30,694 nt of DNA, from the IMG/VR virus record IMGVR_UViG_3300048828_000798, positions 1 to 30,694 of that record; one strand, given 5' to 3'. Both the position numbers and the translations under genes were made by a program. A model generated the notes under the pieces. That model searched no databases, had not been told where the DNA came from, and was given only the letters and a program-made list of their open reading frames with translations. Positions 7,906 to 16,037 of this stretch are shown piece after piece (the stretch's first letter is position 1; every line of letters starts with the position of its first letter). The DNA comes from a virus.

Positions 7906-8241
7906 TTAGGAGAATACGCCTCCATCAATTTCTGTTTCTAAAGCTGTTACCCGGTCACTTGTTGTAGTTAAGGTGTCGCCAAGGTAATTTAATGCATCTT
8001 CTGTTGTGTGAATATGCGGAGGAAAGATAAGACCAGTGTTTGTCCAGTTAGTAGTCTCCATATTTTGGACATAGGGCAATGCACTCCATTGACTTACACC
8101 ATCTCCAATCTTAAATTTTTTAACCGTAGTATCTACGGAAGGTTCCGCATCCATAAGAATTGGATCAGCGGCAGCCCATTCAGCCGTAGTTCCCTTGCGG
8201 AAACTTATCCTAGCAGTTACATGTCTACTTGGCTGTGGCAT
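7906..8241 (-). CDS. Tropism-determinant N-terminal domain protein (111 aa)
   Basis: Residues 10-60 (RISFRKGTTAEWAAADPILM, then EPSVDTTVKKFKIGDG and W..LPY) are a strong match to the phage major tropism determinant N-terminal domain pattern, R-x-G-T-(T/A)-x-E-W. The rest (HIHTTEDALNYLGDTLTTTS, VTALETEIDGGVFS) looks like a short trimerising coiled coil. At 111 residues it may act as an adaptor on which longer fibres sit. It is the first gene after a 24-bp element and has no visible Shine-Dalgarno sequence. No C-type-lectin domain, template repeat or reverse transcriptase is seen, so there is no evidence for diversity generation here. Confidence 0.8.
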   Translation of the reverse strand: MPQPSRHVTARISFRKGTTAEWAAADPILMDAEPSVDTTVKKFKIGDGVSQWSALPYVQNMETTNWTNTGLIFPPHIHTTEDALNYLGDTLTTTSDRVTALETEIDGGVFS

Positions 8242-8244
8242 TAT

Positions 8245-8268
8245 GTTACTTTAATATTAGTGTTACAA
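8245..8268 (-). promoter_or_regulatory. 24-bp element copy B (putative phage promoter)
   Basis: Minus-strand reading: TTGTAACACTAATATTA, then AA, then GTAAC. It is identical to copy A except at the two variable bases. The second GTAAC ends three bases before the ATG at 8241. It fills most of the 36-base gap after the coiled-coil gene and precedes the three tropism-type genes. Confidence 0.65.
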
Positions 8269-8277
8269 TAACTCAAG

Positions 8278-8622
8278 CTAGTTTGTGTCTTCATATATAT
8301 CTCTTACTTTTCGGTCGGCTCGTCCTATATCTAAAGAGTTATTGGTGTACGGAACTAGGCTTCCACTAGATGTGATTTCCCAAAACTGCATGAATCTAGC
8401 AAGCTGTTCGGCTTGTGCGTCGGTAAACTGATTGGTGACTTCAGATAATTGATTCCTCAGGGATTGGTTCTCAATCTGTAGTGAGGTTATTTGATCTTTT
8501 ATGCGGTCAAGATTTTCCCTCGTTTCAACCCACCATTCCTTCATGTCTTTAGGGACAGCATCTTCCTCGGGAAACCTAACTTCTGTATCTTGCGCAAAAC
8601 TTCTTATTACTGGATCACTCAT
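8278..8622 (-). CDS. Short coiled-coil virion protein (114 aa)
   Basis: Starts MSDPVIRSFAQDTEVRFPEE. Residues 28-80 form a heptad-rich helix (ENLDRIKDQITSLQIENQ, LRNQLSEVTNQF). The end (NNSLDIGRADRKVRDIYEDT) resembles the conserved I-G-x-(S/A)-x-x-(K)-(W/V)-x-D-(I/L)-Y motif near chaperone or trimer-tip segments of fibre proteins. It overlaps the 855-residue gene as ATGA, so translation is probably coupled. A small trimeric connector or a fibre assembly factor is the best guess, with modest support. Confidence 0.65.
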   Translation of the reverse strand: MSDPVIRSFAQDTEVRFPEEDAVPKDMKEWWVETRENLDRIKDQITSLQIENQSLRNQLSEVTNQFTDAQAEQLARFMQFWEITSSGSLVPYTNNSLDIGRADRKVRDIYEDTN

Positions 8623-11186
8623 CCTTGATTGTATGTTTGCGTAGCTGACCTGCTATCTATTCCACTGACCTCAAATGTTCTGCCAACTATCTTTACGGGA
8701 TTATTTATAACAACCGGAGTTTCGGTTTCAAAGAACTCCTCTTGCGCATCAATGTAACCATCTTCCGCAAACACTTGATCTGAATACTCTAAGTCTGCGG
8801 TTACAATTATTTCATCCCTTATATAAGGTGCCCGCACATACATTGGTATTACATTTTCATCCACCAAATTATTAAGCTCCACATAGTCAATGTCCTTTCC
8901 ATCGACCACCTCCATAGTTTCAATTTGCTCAGTTCCCTGAGGTGCAGAGCTTGTGCTTATCTTTACCCTTAGTGGGGTTGTTCCGTACTTACTGGATAGC
9001 TCAAGCTGATAAGACCTCACCTCTTTATCGGAAAAAGAATCACCAAAATCAATTAGTCCACTCTTAAGCCTAGATTCATAACCAAACCCTAGTCTATTAT
9101 ATACTCTATAGGGTTCTCGCTCGCCAATCTTTGGCGGGCCGTATCCATATCTTACTAATACTCCCCCGTAATTATAGTCTTCCCTGTATTGAGTACCGGG
9201 ATACACAAAATTATTATCATTAGCTTGATGGATGCCCATAATGAACCAAGCTTCCTCTGGTCCTACCCTATTGTGTTTTGGTTTTCTTATGTAGGAGGAT
9301 GCAGTAAAGGATGCATCTATGGTTGATAATGTATTACTAATGTAGTCATAAGCAATAGTTCCCCACTCGAGTTCGTTGTTTTCCTTTCTTCCGACTGGGC
9401 AATTAATAAATATTTCACGAGTTATCGGGTTATCTACCGCATAAATATACTCAGACAATTCCGGTGGAACAGATTGCCAAAACGGTGGTCCAATTTCAAA
9501 CATGCTAATCGGCTTAGGTTCAGTAGATGATCTAGTAATGGAATATATCCCACTATTCCCCATGAATATATGTTGCTTCCCATCCACATCAATAATCGTG
9601 TGCCTAAAGTCAGCCACCCTTCCACCCTTGTACCTAGGTTCAATCGCAAAGGGAACTTCTTGACTGTTAGTTCTTGAAACGAAAAAGAACCCAGAATCTC
9701 GGTAAACAACCAACTTATCCGCAAGCTCCTTCATTTTTAATATCCTTGAGCCATCTTGAGAAAATTCCCTAAAGGCAGCGGGTGACCTTAATTGCTCGGC
9801 ATAAGGGCGAAGTACGACTGTATAGTTACCAGCAACAAACGGAAGTGCCGTTTCAGGGTTCTGTAACACTAAGTCATCTTGATTGCTATCCACGAGTAGG
9901 TAGTCACTAGAAAGATTAAAGTACTCATACTCCTGGTCATCTATAGTTCCGTATAATCCGTCCGCTCCATAGTCTATTGCGTATAATGCGGTAGGGTCTT
10001 GAGGGTCTTTTGCGTATGCATCATCCGTTACCGAGCTATTACTTCCTTGGCTAAGAAATATTCCGCTCACTAACAAGGAGTTTGTTTTTTCATCCACTGA
10101 CTTAATAGTCGCTACGGGATTTACCATATTTAAAGTGTATGCTTCATCCCCCTGAAAAACACCTTGATTGTAAAACTGGTACATGCTCCCAGGTGTTCCA
10201 ATCTTGTAGTTGTAGTCAAAAGTAAGCTGGTATTGCCCTGCGGCTTTAACTGTTAGTGTACATGGCAAACCACCGGACTCCATTACTACCGAATTTCCTG
10301 CAATAATTCCTGAGTTAAATAACTTCGGTTCCCCTTCTGCGGAATAAACCATTCGGTACTGATACCTTTGCGTCCTTACTACACCAGACTGAAATAAAAT
10401 ATTATCCCCAAGTGAGCCATACGGATCAGCACTCTCAAATAAATCCTCATATCCCGAGACTATAACAGTTAGGTCTGCACAAAATAATCTATCTTGAAAC
10501 ACTCCAATTGTCCCGCACGACGCAACACCGTTCTCCCTTAAGCCATAAAGTGGTTCAGCTACACCCCATTCGCTCTTGTACACAACAGGTAGATCAACTC
10601 CATTATTTATGATGATATGGTTTTGTACATCTACGATCTCCCATCTATAAGCACCTCCCTCAAATGGATCTAGCAACCCTCCATTCTCATCAAATTTATC
10701 AATATAGTTACTAAATGTATAAATCGGATCCCAGTAAAAGTCTTCAGCTCGAGACAACCAATATTCAGAGCCCGACCCATCTGTTGCGTAAAACTGACCT
10801 GGGGAAAGGTAGTTTTTGGCATATGTATCCTCAGATGTTTTTAGTCTCCAAACTTTATTGCCTGCAATTACAATTAGTACAGGTGTTCCATTAGTTCCGG
10901 GAAACTGATGGATTGCCCGTATTGGGAACTGAGAGTCAATTGCATCAAATGTATTGGATGCACCATACTGCTTTAAGTTAGTACCTAACCCAAATATCTC
11001 CCATCCTTCCCTTCTTAATTCTCCATCTGTTTCACGGCGGAAGTTTAGCTTCTCGGTGTAATTAGCAGAGGAAGATAAGTAATTAGATTCCTGCGTGATC
11101 GGCACATCATCAGATGCGGATCCAATTAATGCACCACCTTGTGCGGGGTGAATAGTTACATTCTTATATGGTCTGCGCTTAGCCAT
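8619..11186 (-). CDS. Putative tail nozzle/tubular protein B-like protein (855 aa)
   Basis: The N-terminus (MAKRRPYKNVTIHPAQGGAL, then LNFRRETDGELRREGWEIFG) leads to FPIRAIHQFPGTNGTPVLIV and IAGNKVWRL. This order, a cargo of strands with an I-R-A-(I/L)-H-(Q)-(F/Y) turn and repeated short blades, is typical of large tail-tube nozzle proteins of short-tailed phages, whose usual length is about 750-900 residues. The middle has HIIINNGVDLPVVYKSEWG and a later FMGNSGIYSITRSS. Residues about 395-425 (YAIDYGADGLYGTIDDQEYE) match motifs in the neighbouring 1207-residue fibre. The start overlaps the fibre stop by one base (TAATG). No sequence search was possible, so the name rests on pattern, size and position. 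Confidence 0.55.
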   Translation of the reverse strand: MAKRRPYKNVTIHPAQGGALIGSASDDVPITQESNYLSSSANYTEKLNFRRETDGELRREGWEIFGLGTNLKQYGASNTFDAIDSQFPIRAIHQFPGTNGTPVLIVIAGNKVWRLKTSEDTYAKNYLSPGQFYATDGSGSEYWLSRAEDFYWDPIYTFSNYIDKFDENGGLLDPFEGGAYRWEIVDVQNHIIINNGVDLPVVYKSEWGVAEPLYGLRENGVASCGTIGVFQDRLFCADLTVIVSGYEDLFESADPYGSLGDNILFQSGVVRTQRYQYRMVYSAEGEPKLFNSGIIAGNSVVMESGGLPCTLTVKAAGQYQLTFDYNYKIGTPGSMYQFYNQGVFQGDEAYTLNMVNPVATIKSVDEKTNSLLVSGIFLSQGSNSSVTDDAYAKDPQDPTALYAIDYGADGLYGTIDDQEYEYFNLSSDYLLVDSNQDDLVLQNPETALPFVAGNYTVVLRPYAEQLRSPAAFREFSQDGSRILKMKELADKLVVYRDSGFFFVSRTNSQEVPFAIEPRYKGGRVADFRHTIIDVDGKQHIFMGNSGIYSITRSSTEPKPISMFEIGPPFWQSVPPELSEYIYAVDNPITREIFINCPVGRKENNELEWGTIAYDYISNTLSTIDASFTASSYIRKPKHNRVGPEEAWFIMGIHQANDNNFVYPGTQYREDYNYGGVLVRYGYGPPKIGEREPYRVYNRLGFGYESRLKSGLIDFGDSFSDKEVRSYQLELSSKYGTTPLRVKISTSSAPQGTEQIETMEVVDGKDIDYVELNNLVDENVIPMYVRAPYIRDEIIVTADLEYSDQVFAEDGYIDAQEEFFETETPVVINNPVKIVGRTFEVSGIDSRSATQTYNQG

Positions 11187-14100
11187 TATGCTGAGTATAA
11201 ATTGTCCGTAATTGCTTTCAGCAAGTTATCCACTTCACTTTCTGTATAGTACCTCGAGTCATGATTGTGTGATGTTGGCGTTCTTGCATTGGATAACCTA
11301 GAGTCATTACCTTTGCATACCGTGGTTGATGATGTTCCAGTAGGTATTCTTGATATGCTTAGCGTGCCGCTTGTTATATTGGAAGCACTATGGTTGTGAG
11401 AGGATGAAGCATAAGATCCCGCTACTTGAGCTCCAATATTTGACCTAGCTCGACTCTTCTCGGTAGAGCTTAAGGACTGCGATGCATCAAACCTTACTCG
11501 CTTCCCAAGTGCAGTAGTAATAGTGGTTGAGAAATTTGCATCATCACCGAGTGCGGAAGCTAGCTCGTCTAATGTATTAAGGGTAGCTGGTGCCGAGTCC
11601 ACAAGTGCAGATATTGCTGCATCTACATCCTTTATCGGAAACGATGCGCCATTCCCTGTTCCGTTATAAGCGATCCACTTATCCTCAACTACATCATAGA
11701 TAATAGATGGATTGTCAGATAGACCAATATCTACAGTTAGACCCCTAGATACAGTTGAGGATGACTCAAGCTCCCAATATTCTTGATCGCCCGCCACACT
11801 TGGATCATCTGCGTAAAGTTGTCCTACTTCGTTATACTCCTGGTATGCGTATCCACTGTCGGCACCACCTGTTGTTCCGTCCAAAGTTAATCCACTTTGG
11901 ATAATGGTGTCACCTTCATTTACTATGGTGGTGTCGCCTTCATTGGTAATATTATTTACTACCGCACCAATTGTAACTACATCACTGCCGTTGTAGGCAA
12001 CCCAATCTCCTGCTGATGGATCAAACCTAATGTACGGCATATCATTCGTGCCATCATCTACTGAAATACCGGTGGGTACTGCGGCATTATTGTGAATACC
12101 ATTAATTACTATATCAGTAGCGCCGGAAATCCCCGAAGTCATAGCGACCCTAGATTTAAGTGCATACGAGTTTAGTAGATTATTGGTTTCGGTTTTTGTA
12201 TAACCTGTTCCCGTTAATGCGTACCTATTGTTTGATTCAGACTTGGTGTAGGAACTATCAAATGGCTCATATCGGCTATCTGATTCCGTCTTACTATAAG
12301 AGTCTTTTAGCTCATAGGAAACTCCACCTCCATTACTAAAACCCCATTTAGATTCTTGTGTGTCATACCTTAAGAATGGATTATTTACTCCATCCCCAAG
12401 GTTGATCACTAGACCCGTACTGCTTGTAGCTGACACTTGCGTAGACCAGTATTCAGCTTGTACATCATCAGCAGTGCCTTCAGTTTCGTCAGGGCCGTAA
12501 TCTATTGCATAAAATCCTGCACCTTGCTCAAAAGCATAACCCGATTGTGCTCCACCAGTTGTACCATCGAGAACTAAATCGGTACCTGTTTCTCCACTAC
12601 TTCCGTCTCCTCCACCGCCACTACCACCTAATCCATCAAGATCGGTCTTTAGGGCATAATCAGATAGATCCTCAATGAATGCCAAGCTTCTTGTGGTCGT
12701 ATCTTCCTGTAAGGTAAGCCGGGTAACTCCGTTGCTTGGATTATCAAGATCGAAAACCCCAAAACTTGCCTTCAGTTTAACATTTTGAGGCACACTTTGT
12801 ATTGCAGTGTCACCAGCACCTCCAAATTTATGAGCCTGCCAGAAGTCCACTTCGTAAGTGTCAATTTCCTTAAGACTTGCTTCGTCTGTGTATATGTTCT
12901 CGGATACAAGACTTGGAGCGTACAGATACTTGGACCCATCTATATTTGTTTTTACCTCAAATACATTGGATACTTTTATTTCAGTCGCCTCAAGTACTCC
13001 ATTAACAATTGTATCTCCTTGGATATTAAATGTACCCGTAGATGAATAAAGGTTTTTGTTAATCGTGGTATCGCCCGTGGATGTGAAATTGCTGACATTT
13101 GTGTCACCCGCAATATTTACATCTCCATCTTCAGTAACCTCAAATATAGTATCACCTTCATTGGTTACATTGAGCGATTTATTAATCGTTGTATCACCAG
13201 CGATTATGGTGTCACCTTCTTCGGTAACCTTAAATACAGTATCTCCCTCATTCTTTACGAATAGCTTTTGCTCAATCGTTGTATCACCCTCAATGACGGT
13301 ATTGTCCTGAATGGTAACAATCTCGGTACTAGATGATATATTTTCATTAACAATTGTATCACCTTCAATTGTTACATTCTCAACTATGGTAGATGTTAAA
13401 TGTACATCCCCTTCCTCGGTGAGATTTATTACATTATCTCCTGCCTGATTCGTAATATTAAAGTTTTCGGTGACATTTATATTCGTCACCTGAGGAAGTT
13501 CTACTTCATTAACCTCTATAACTTCACCTACTTCCGTGGCAATTCCCGCATCCACATCTTCCTGCGTCGCGTCTCGCGATATATACACTGGAAGAAATGG
13601 TATCTTAGCCCACGATGTTGCTCCAGTTTTGAAGTATAAACTACTTGAGTCGTAAGCGAAATCACCTATAGCACCCGCTGAATCACTATTAGCTAGTGGG
13701 GTAAAGGCATACCTAAGTGAGTCTATATAAAATTGAGTCCTGGTATCTGCCTCTGCTTTTGCATAAACATCAAAGAATGTAAGATCTATTCCGTGCGGAT
13801 TAACCTCATTAAGGTGCTGATCTAGTAATACTTGTGGATTCAAGTTAGGTACATCACCTAATCCTAAATCTGACTTTGTAGTTCCATGCGGATTACTTTG
13901 CCCCTTGTGTGATGTTAAGTCCGCTTGTACTCCATCTATCTCAAGTTGCGTTACTCCACCAGCTAGTGAAACTATTTCAGATGGTGTTAAGTTCTCGACT
14001 TTACTAAGTCCAACTTGTGCTTTTGTAACACTATGAGGGTTGTTGGTCAGATCACTATGGTCTGCAACTAAAAGGTTTGTCTTTGCTTGTATCTCAGAAC

Positions 14101-14809
14101 CCAGGTCTGTTATGTCGGCCGCTACATGAGTGTGGTCGCTTGTGTCAATTCCGGCAATGAGGGTGTCTACTTCAGTCTTATTATATATATCTGAGTGTAC
14201 ATGAGCTGATGATGCCTTGTCCGCTAACTGCGCCTCAAGTGCATCTATCTCATCATTAAGCGTAGAAATGGAACTATTTACTCCCGATAAGTCTACTGAG
14301 CCACCGCTTGTATCTATTGCACTAATGCTTGCGATTAAACTATCCCGCACGCTATTAAGTTCAGCTATAGAAGCCTTTACATCTAGTGCTGACTGCAAGC
14401 CAGATACATTTGATATTTCAATTCCCGCAGGAGAGCCCGTGGTATCTATATTATCAACCTGCCCCTGCAGGGCATCTATTTGCGACTGGTAGTTAGCTAG
14501 AACTAATCCATCTAATAAACCATCTGTAGTACTAAATCTAGTGTCTACTTCTGTTTTATTATAGTAGTTAGATGCAAAGTCTGCTTCCTCACCCTCTAGT
14601 GATGCAACCCGTGATGTGAGAGCAACAATAGAGTCGTTTAAAATTTTACCAAGCGAAGCAGCTAATGGATCCGTTGTGGATGTAGATGTAAGACTTGTTA
14701 CTATATCCTCTACTAAAAGAGTTGAGTCTATTAGGTTTCCGAAATCTGCCTCATCGGGAGATGCCCCCGTTATGAAGTAACTCTTTAATGTAAGCCTATC
14801 CTGGATCAT
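11186..14809 (-). CDS. Long repeat-rich tail fibre (1207 aa)
   Basis: Residues 1-230 hold helical segments interrupted by YYNKTEVDTRFS and IYNKTEVDTLIA. Residues 250-330 have the classic fibre motif NPH(S/G)(V/T)TKxxxGLxxVxNL twice. Residues 465-600 contain about ten (E/A/T/Q)-G-D-T turns, suggesting a triple-stranded beta shaft. Two longer modules beginning L(V/T)LDGTTGGA(Q/D)SGYA follow, with a partial third between them. The C-terminus (SHNHSASNITSGTLSISRIP and ARTPTSHNHDSRYYTESEVD) is a recognised fibre-tip or assembly pattern with H-x-H pairs that could bind metal. The gene starts at an ATGA overlap with the connector-like gene; GGAGGAGG lies 12 bases before the ATG. Fibre identity is firm; receptor unknown. 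Confidence 0.88.
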   Translation of the reverse strand: MIQDRLTLKSYFITGASPDEADFGNLIDSTLLVEDIVTSLTSTSTTDPLAASLGKILNDSIVALTSRVASLEGEEADFASNYYNKTEVDTRFSTTDGLLDGLVLANYQSQIDALQGQVDNIDTTGSPAGIEISNVSGLQSALDVKASIAELNSVRDSLIASISAIDTSGGSVDLSGVNSSISTLNDEIDALEAQLADKASSAHVHSDIYNKTEVDTLIAGIDTSDHTHVAADITDLGSEIQAKTNLLVADHSDLTNNPHSVTKAQVGLSKVENLTPSEIVSLAGGVTQLEIDGVQADLTSHKGQSNPHGTTKSDLGLGDVPNLNPQVLLDQHLNEVNPHGIDLTFFDVYAKAEADTRTQFYIDSLRYAFTPLANSDSAGAIGDFAYDSSSLYFKTGATSWAKIPFLPVYISRDATQEDVDAGIATEVGEVIEVNEVELPQVTNINVTENFNITNQAGDNVINLTEEGDVHLTSTIVENVTIEGDTIVNENISSSTEIVTIQDNTVIEGDTTIEQKLFVKNEGDTVFKVTEEGDTIIAGDTTINKSLNVTNEGDTIFEVTEDGDVNIAGDTNVSNFTSTGDTTINKNLYSSTGTFNIQGDTIVNGVLEATEIKVSNVFEVKTNIDGSKYLYAPSLVSENIYTDEASLKEIDTYEVDFWQAHKFGGAGDTAIQSVPQNVKLKASFGVFDLDNPSNGVTRLTLQEDTTTRSLAFIEDLSDYALKTDLDGLGGSGGGGDGSSGETGTDLVLDGTTGGAQSGYAFEQGAGFYAIDYGPDETEGTADDVQAEYWSTQVSATSSTGLVINLGDGVNNPFLRYDTQESKWGFSNGGGVSYELKDSYSKTESDSRYEPFDSSYTKSESNNRYALTGTGYTKTETNNLLNSYALKSRVAMTSGISGATDIVINGIHNNAAVPTGISVDDGTNDMPYIRFDPSAGDWVAYNGSDVVTIGAVVNNITNEGDTTIVNEGDTIIQSGLTLDGTTGGADSGYAYQEYNEVGQLYADDPSVAGDQEYWELESSSTVSRGLTVDIGLSDNPSIIYDVVEDKWIAYNGTGNGASFPIKDVDAAISALVDSAPATLNTLDELASALGDDANFSTTITTALGKRVRFDASQSLSSTEKSRARSNIGAQVAGSYASSSHNHSASNITSGTLSISRIPTGTSSTTVCKGNDSRLSNARTPTSHNHDSRYYTESEVDNLLKAITDNLYSA
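11650..12582 (-). repeat. LDGTTGG modules of the long fibre
   Basis: Two modules of about 80-85 residues lie at 12327-12582 and 11650-11891. Each begins L(V/T)LDGTTGGA(Q/D)SGYA, passes a Y-A-x-D block and an E-Y-W, then (T/R)GL(V/T)(I/V)(N/D)(L/I)G, and ends W-(G/I)-(F/A)-(S/Y)-N-G. A shorter relative at about 11975-12076 keeps TGISVDDGTND and DWVAYNGSD. They probably repeat a folded fibre domain. Confidence 0.7.
12992..13420 (-). repeat. G-D-T turn repeats of the long fibre shaft
   Basis: The protein has about ten G-D-(T/V) turns at irregular spacing of 8-20 residues, such as IEGDTIV, IEGDTTI, NEGDTVF, AGDTTI and QGDTIV. At DNA level the plus strand shows many copies of GTATCACC or GTGTCACC. 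Regular Gly-Asp turns between short hydrophobic strands fit a triple-stranded beta-helix or spiral shaft. Copies are similar enough that slippage or recombination could alter length. Confidence 0.7.
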
Positions 14810-15576
14810 CCTACTACAAATCCTCCTCCGCCAACGCCTGTGCTATTGGCGATCTGCTCTATCGACGATGTTTGATATTCTTTTCGGTTAATAAATATTT
14901 GCGCACGCTCCTTCTGATACATCTGCATGTATGCTTGATATTGCTGTAGGTCATTATCTACATCCCTGGCAAGGTGCGCCTTTACATATCCAGCAGATGC
15001 TTTTGCCTCCATCTCATCAAAGATAACAGGTGTATTCTTTTCGTCATCCGTTGCTCTGTATATAGGTGTTGGGCGAAATTCACCCTCAAAGTAAATGTAC
15101 ATTGCCTCATCCTCGCGAAGCATAGGTGCAGTCCAGAATTTATTTTCCCCAAAAGTTATACGACCAGGTATATTAGATGTTCTTTCAGCTATACCCCCGT
15201 CAATTAACGAGAATCTTGATTCCCATGGAATTGAGTGCGGGTAGTAATATCGAGATATGTCCTGATTATTGTCACTTGTTGCAACTCTCCGTACGACTAC
15301 TTGCTTAACTCGTACATTTGACATAGCAAAGTCGCCCTTGTGAACATTGAGATCCTCTGCATTTACCTGGCTTAAGTCCTCAGGGTTAGGTTCTACTAAT
15401 GAACCTTCAGAGTAAAACTTGTATTGGTTTTGCCTAATTGTAGGAACATACCTCTGCATATCAACAACGGATGCCACAATGAGTGAATCGATATTTTCCT
15501 GTACCCCCCTGCCCTTTCTTTCGCTGTCTACAATAAGAAAGACACGCACTTGATCATTAAATTCCTGCCAATTCAT
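14806..15576 (-). CDS. Putative head-tail adaptor/tail tubular protein A-like (256 aa)
   Basis: Starts MNWQEFNDQVRVFLIVDSER. The first 60 residues are helical and include SLIVASVVDMQRYVPTIRQN. A central strand region has MYIYFEGEFRPTPIYRATDD, and the C-terminal third is a long helix (YVKAHLARDVDNDLQQYQAY, QKERAQIFINRKEYQ). Helix, beta domain and helix at about 200-260 residues is the usual build of short-tailed-phage adaptor proteins that sit under the portal. It lies two genes upstream of the nozzle candidate, separated by the fibre. GGAGGT about 6 bases before the ATG is one of the best ribosome sites here, and it overlaps the upstream stop as ATGA. The name is by architecture and context, not a diagnostic motif. 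Confidence 0.55.
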   Translation of the reverse strand: MNWQEFNDQVRVFLIVDSERKGRGVQENIDSLIVASVVDMQRYVPTIRQNQYKFYSEGSLVEPNPEDLSQVNAEDLNVHKGDFAMSNVRVKQVVVRRVATSDNNQDISRYYYPHSIPWESRFSLIDGGIAERTSNIPGRITFGENKFWTAPMLREDEAMYIYFEGEFRPTPIYRATDDEKNTPVIFDEMEAKASAGYVKAHLARDVDNDLQQYQAYMQMYQKERAQIFINRKEYQTSSIEQIANSTGVGGGGFVVG

Positions 15577-16037
15577 CGTCTACCTCCGGGTGTAAAATAA
15601 AATCCTATAATTAGAGGCAATACTACTGTTGCCTCAAAGAGTGCAATGTGTCCCGTTGTAACGACCAGAGCGGTTTGCTCAGCTGGAAAACTGATGAGCC
15701 CGAAAAGAAACTCTCGCTTACCTTCTCCCGTGATGTTTGTTGTACTGACGAGTGGAACGCTGGGATAAATTGTTGTGATGCATGTGATGAACGAGAGCGT
15801 GCACATTCCGATGAGCGCGAGCATCCTGCGTGTAGCCCTAGTGAAAGCGCCACTAGGACCGCTATTAAGTGCCTCTTGAAATTTAATTGCTTGTTCATTG
15901 TTTCTTGCCTCCCTTGCCATCTCCATCTCAAACTTTTGAGCACGGGCATCCGTGATGGCACCAAATACACCCTTAAGGATACTGCCCATTGCGGCAGACC
16001 CTCCGCCAGTTAGGAATAATGTTAGTAGTTCAAACAT
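15573..16037 (-). CDS. Three-segment membrane protein, candidate holin (154 aa)
   Basis: Three hydrophobic stretches are visible: residues 2-28 (Gly-rich, weak), residues 72-91 (MLALIGMCTLSFITCITTIY) and about residues 122-148 (ending ATVVLPLIIGFYF). A basic amphipathic helix with KFEMEMAREARNNEQAIKFQ joins the first two. The architecture resembles the 3-TM holin family of gene-transfer-agent and marine phages; a structural membrane protein is the alternative. Start ATG overlaps the tailspike stop by one base (TGATG). No endolysin is in the window. Another frame inside this gene encodes a lipoprotein-like peptide. Confidence 0.55.
   Translation of the reverse strand: MFELLTLFLTGGGSAAMGSILKGVFGAITDARAQKFEMEMAREARNNEQAIKFQEALNSGPSGAFTRATRRMLALIGMCTLSFITCITTIYPSVPLVSTTNITGEGKREFLFGLISFPAEQTALVVTTGHIALFEATVVLPLIIGFYFTPGGRR
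15623..15898 (-). CDS. Candidate embedded lipoprotein frame (91 aa)
   Basis: This frame lies wholly inside the membrane-protein gene in a different register. ATG 15898 is preceded by GGGAGG at 9 bases. The product begins MNKQLNFKRHLIAVLVALSL and continues GLHAGC, a basic N-region, hydrophobic core and lipobox-like cysteine at residue 26. Position -3 is His instead of the usual Leu, which weakens the lipobox. The rest is Ser/Arg/Gln-rich, ending SLRQQ. Outer-membrane spanins of many phages are short lipoproteins embedded in another lysis gene, so this could be one, but it is not proline-rich and the host frame is not a typical inner-membrane spanin. Chance remains quite possible. Confidence 0.25.
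   Translation of the reverse strand: MNKQLNFKRHLIAVLVALSLGLHAGCSRSSECARSRSSHASQQFIPAFHSSVQQTSREKVSESFFSGSSVFQLSKPLWSLQRDTLHSLRQQ

Noticed and set aside
6608-8241. Diversity-generating retroelement target
   Set aside because: Tropism-type N-termini are present, but I see no reverse transcriptase, no template/variable repeat pair and no lectin-type variable domain in the window.
15648-16013. Plus-strand 121-codon frame opposite the candidate holin
   Set aside because: Cysteine- and serine-rich antisense product without ribosome site or context; read as a shadow.
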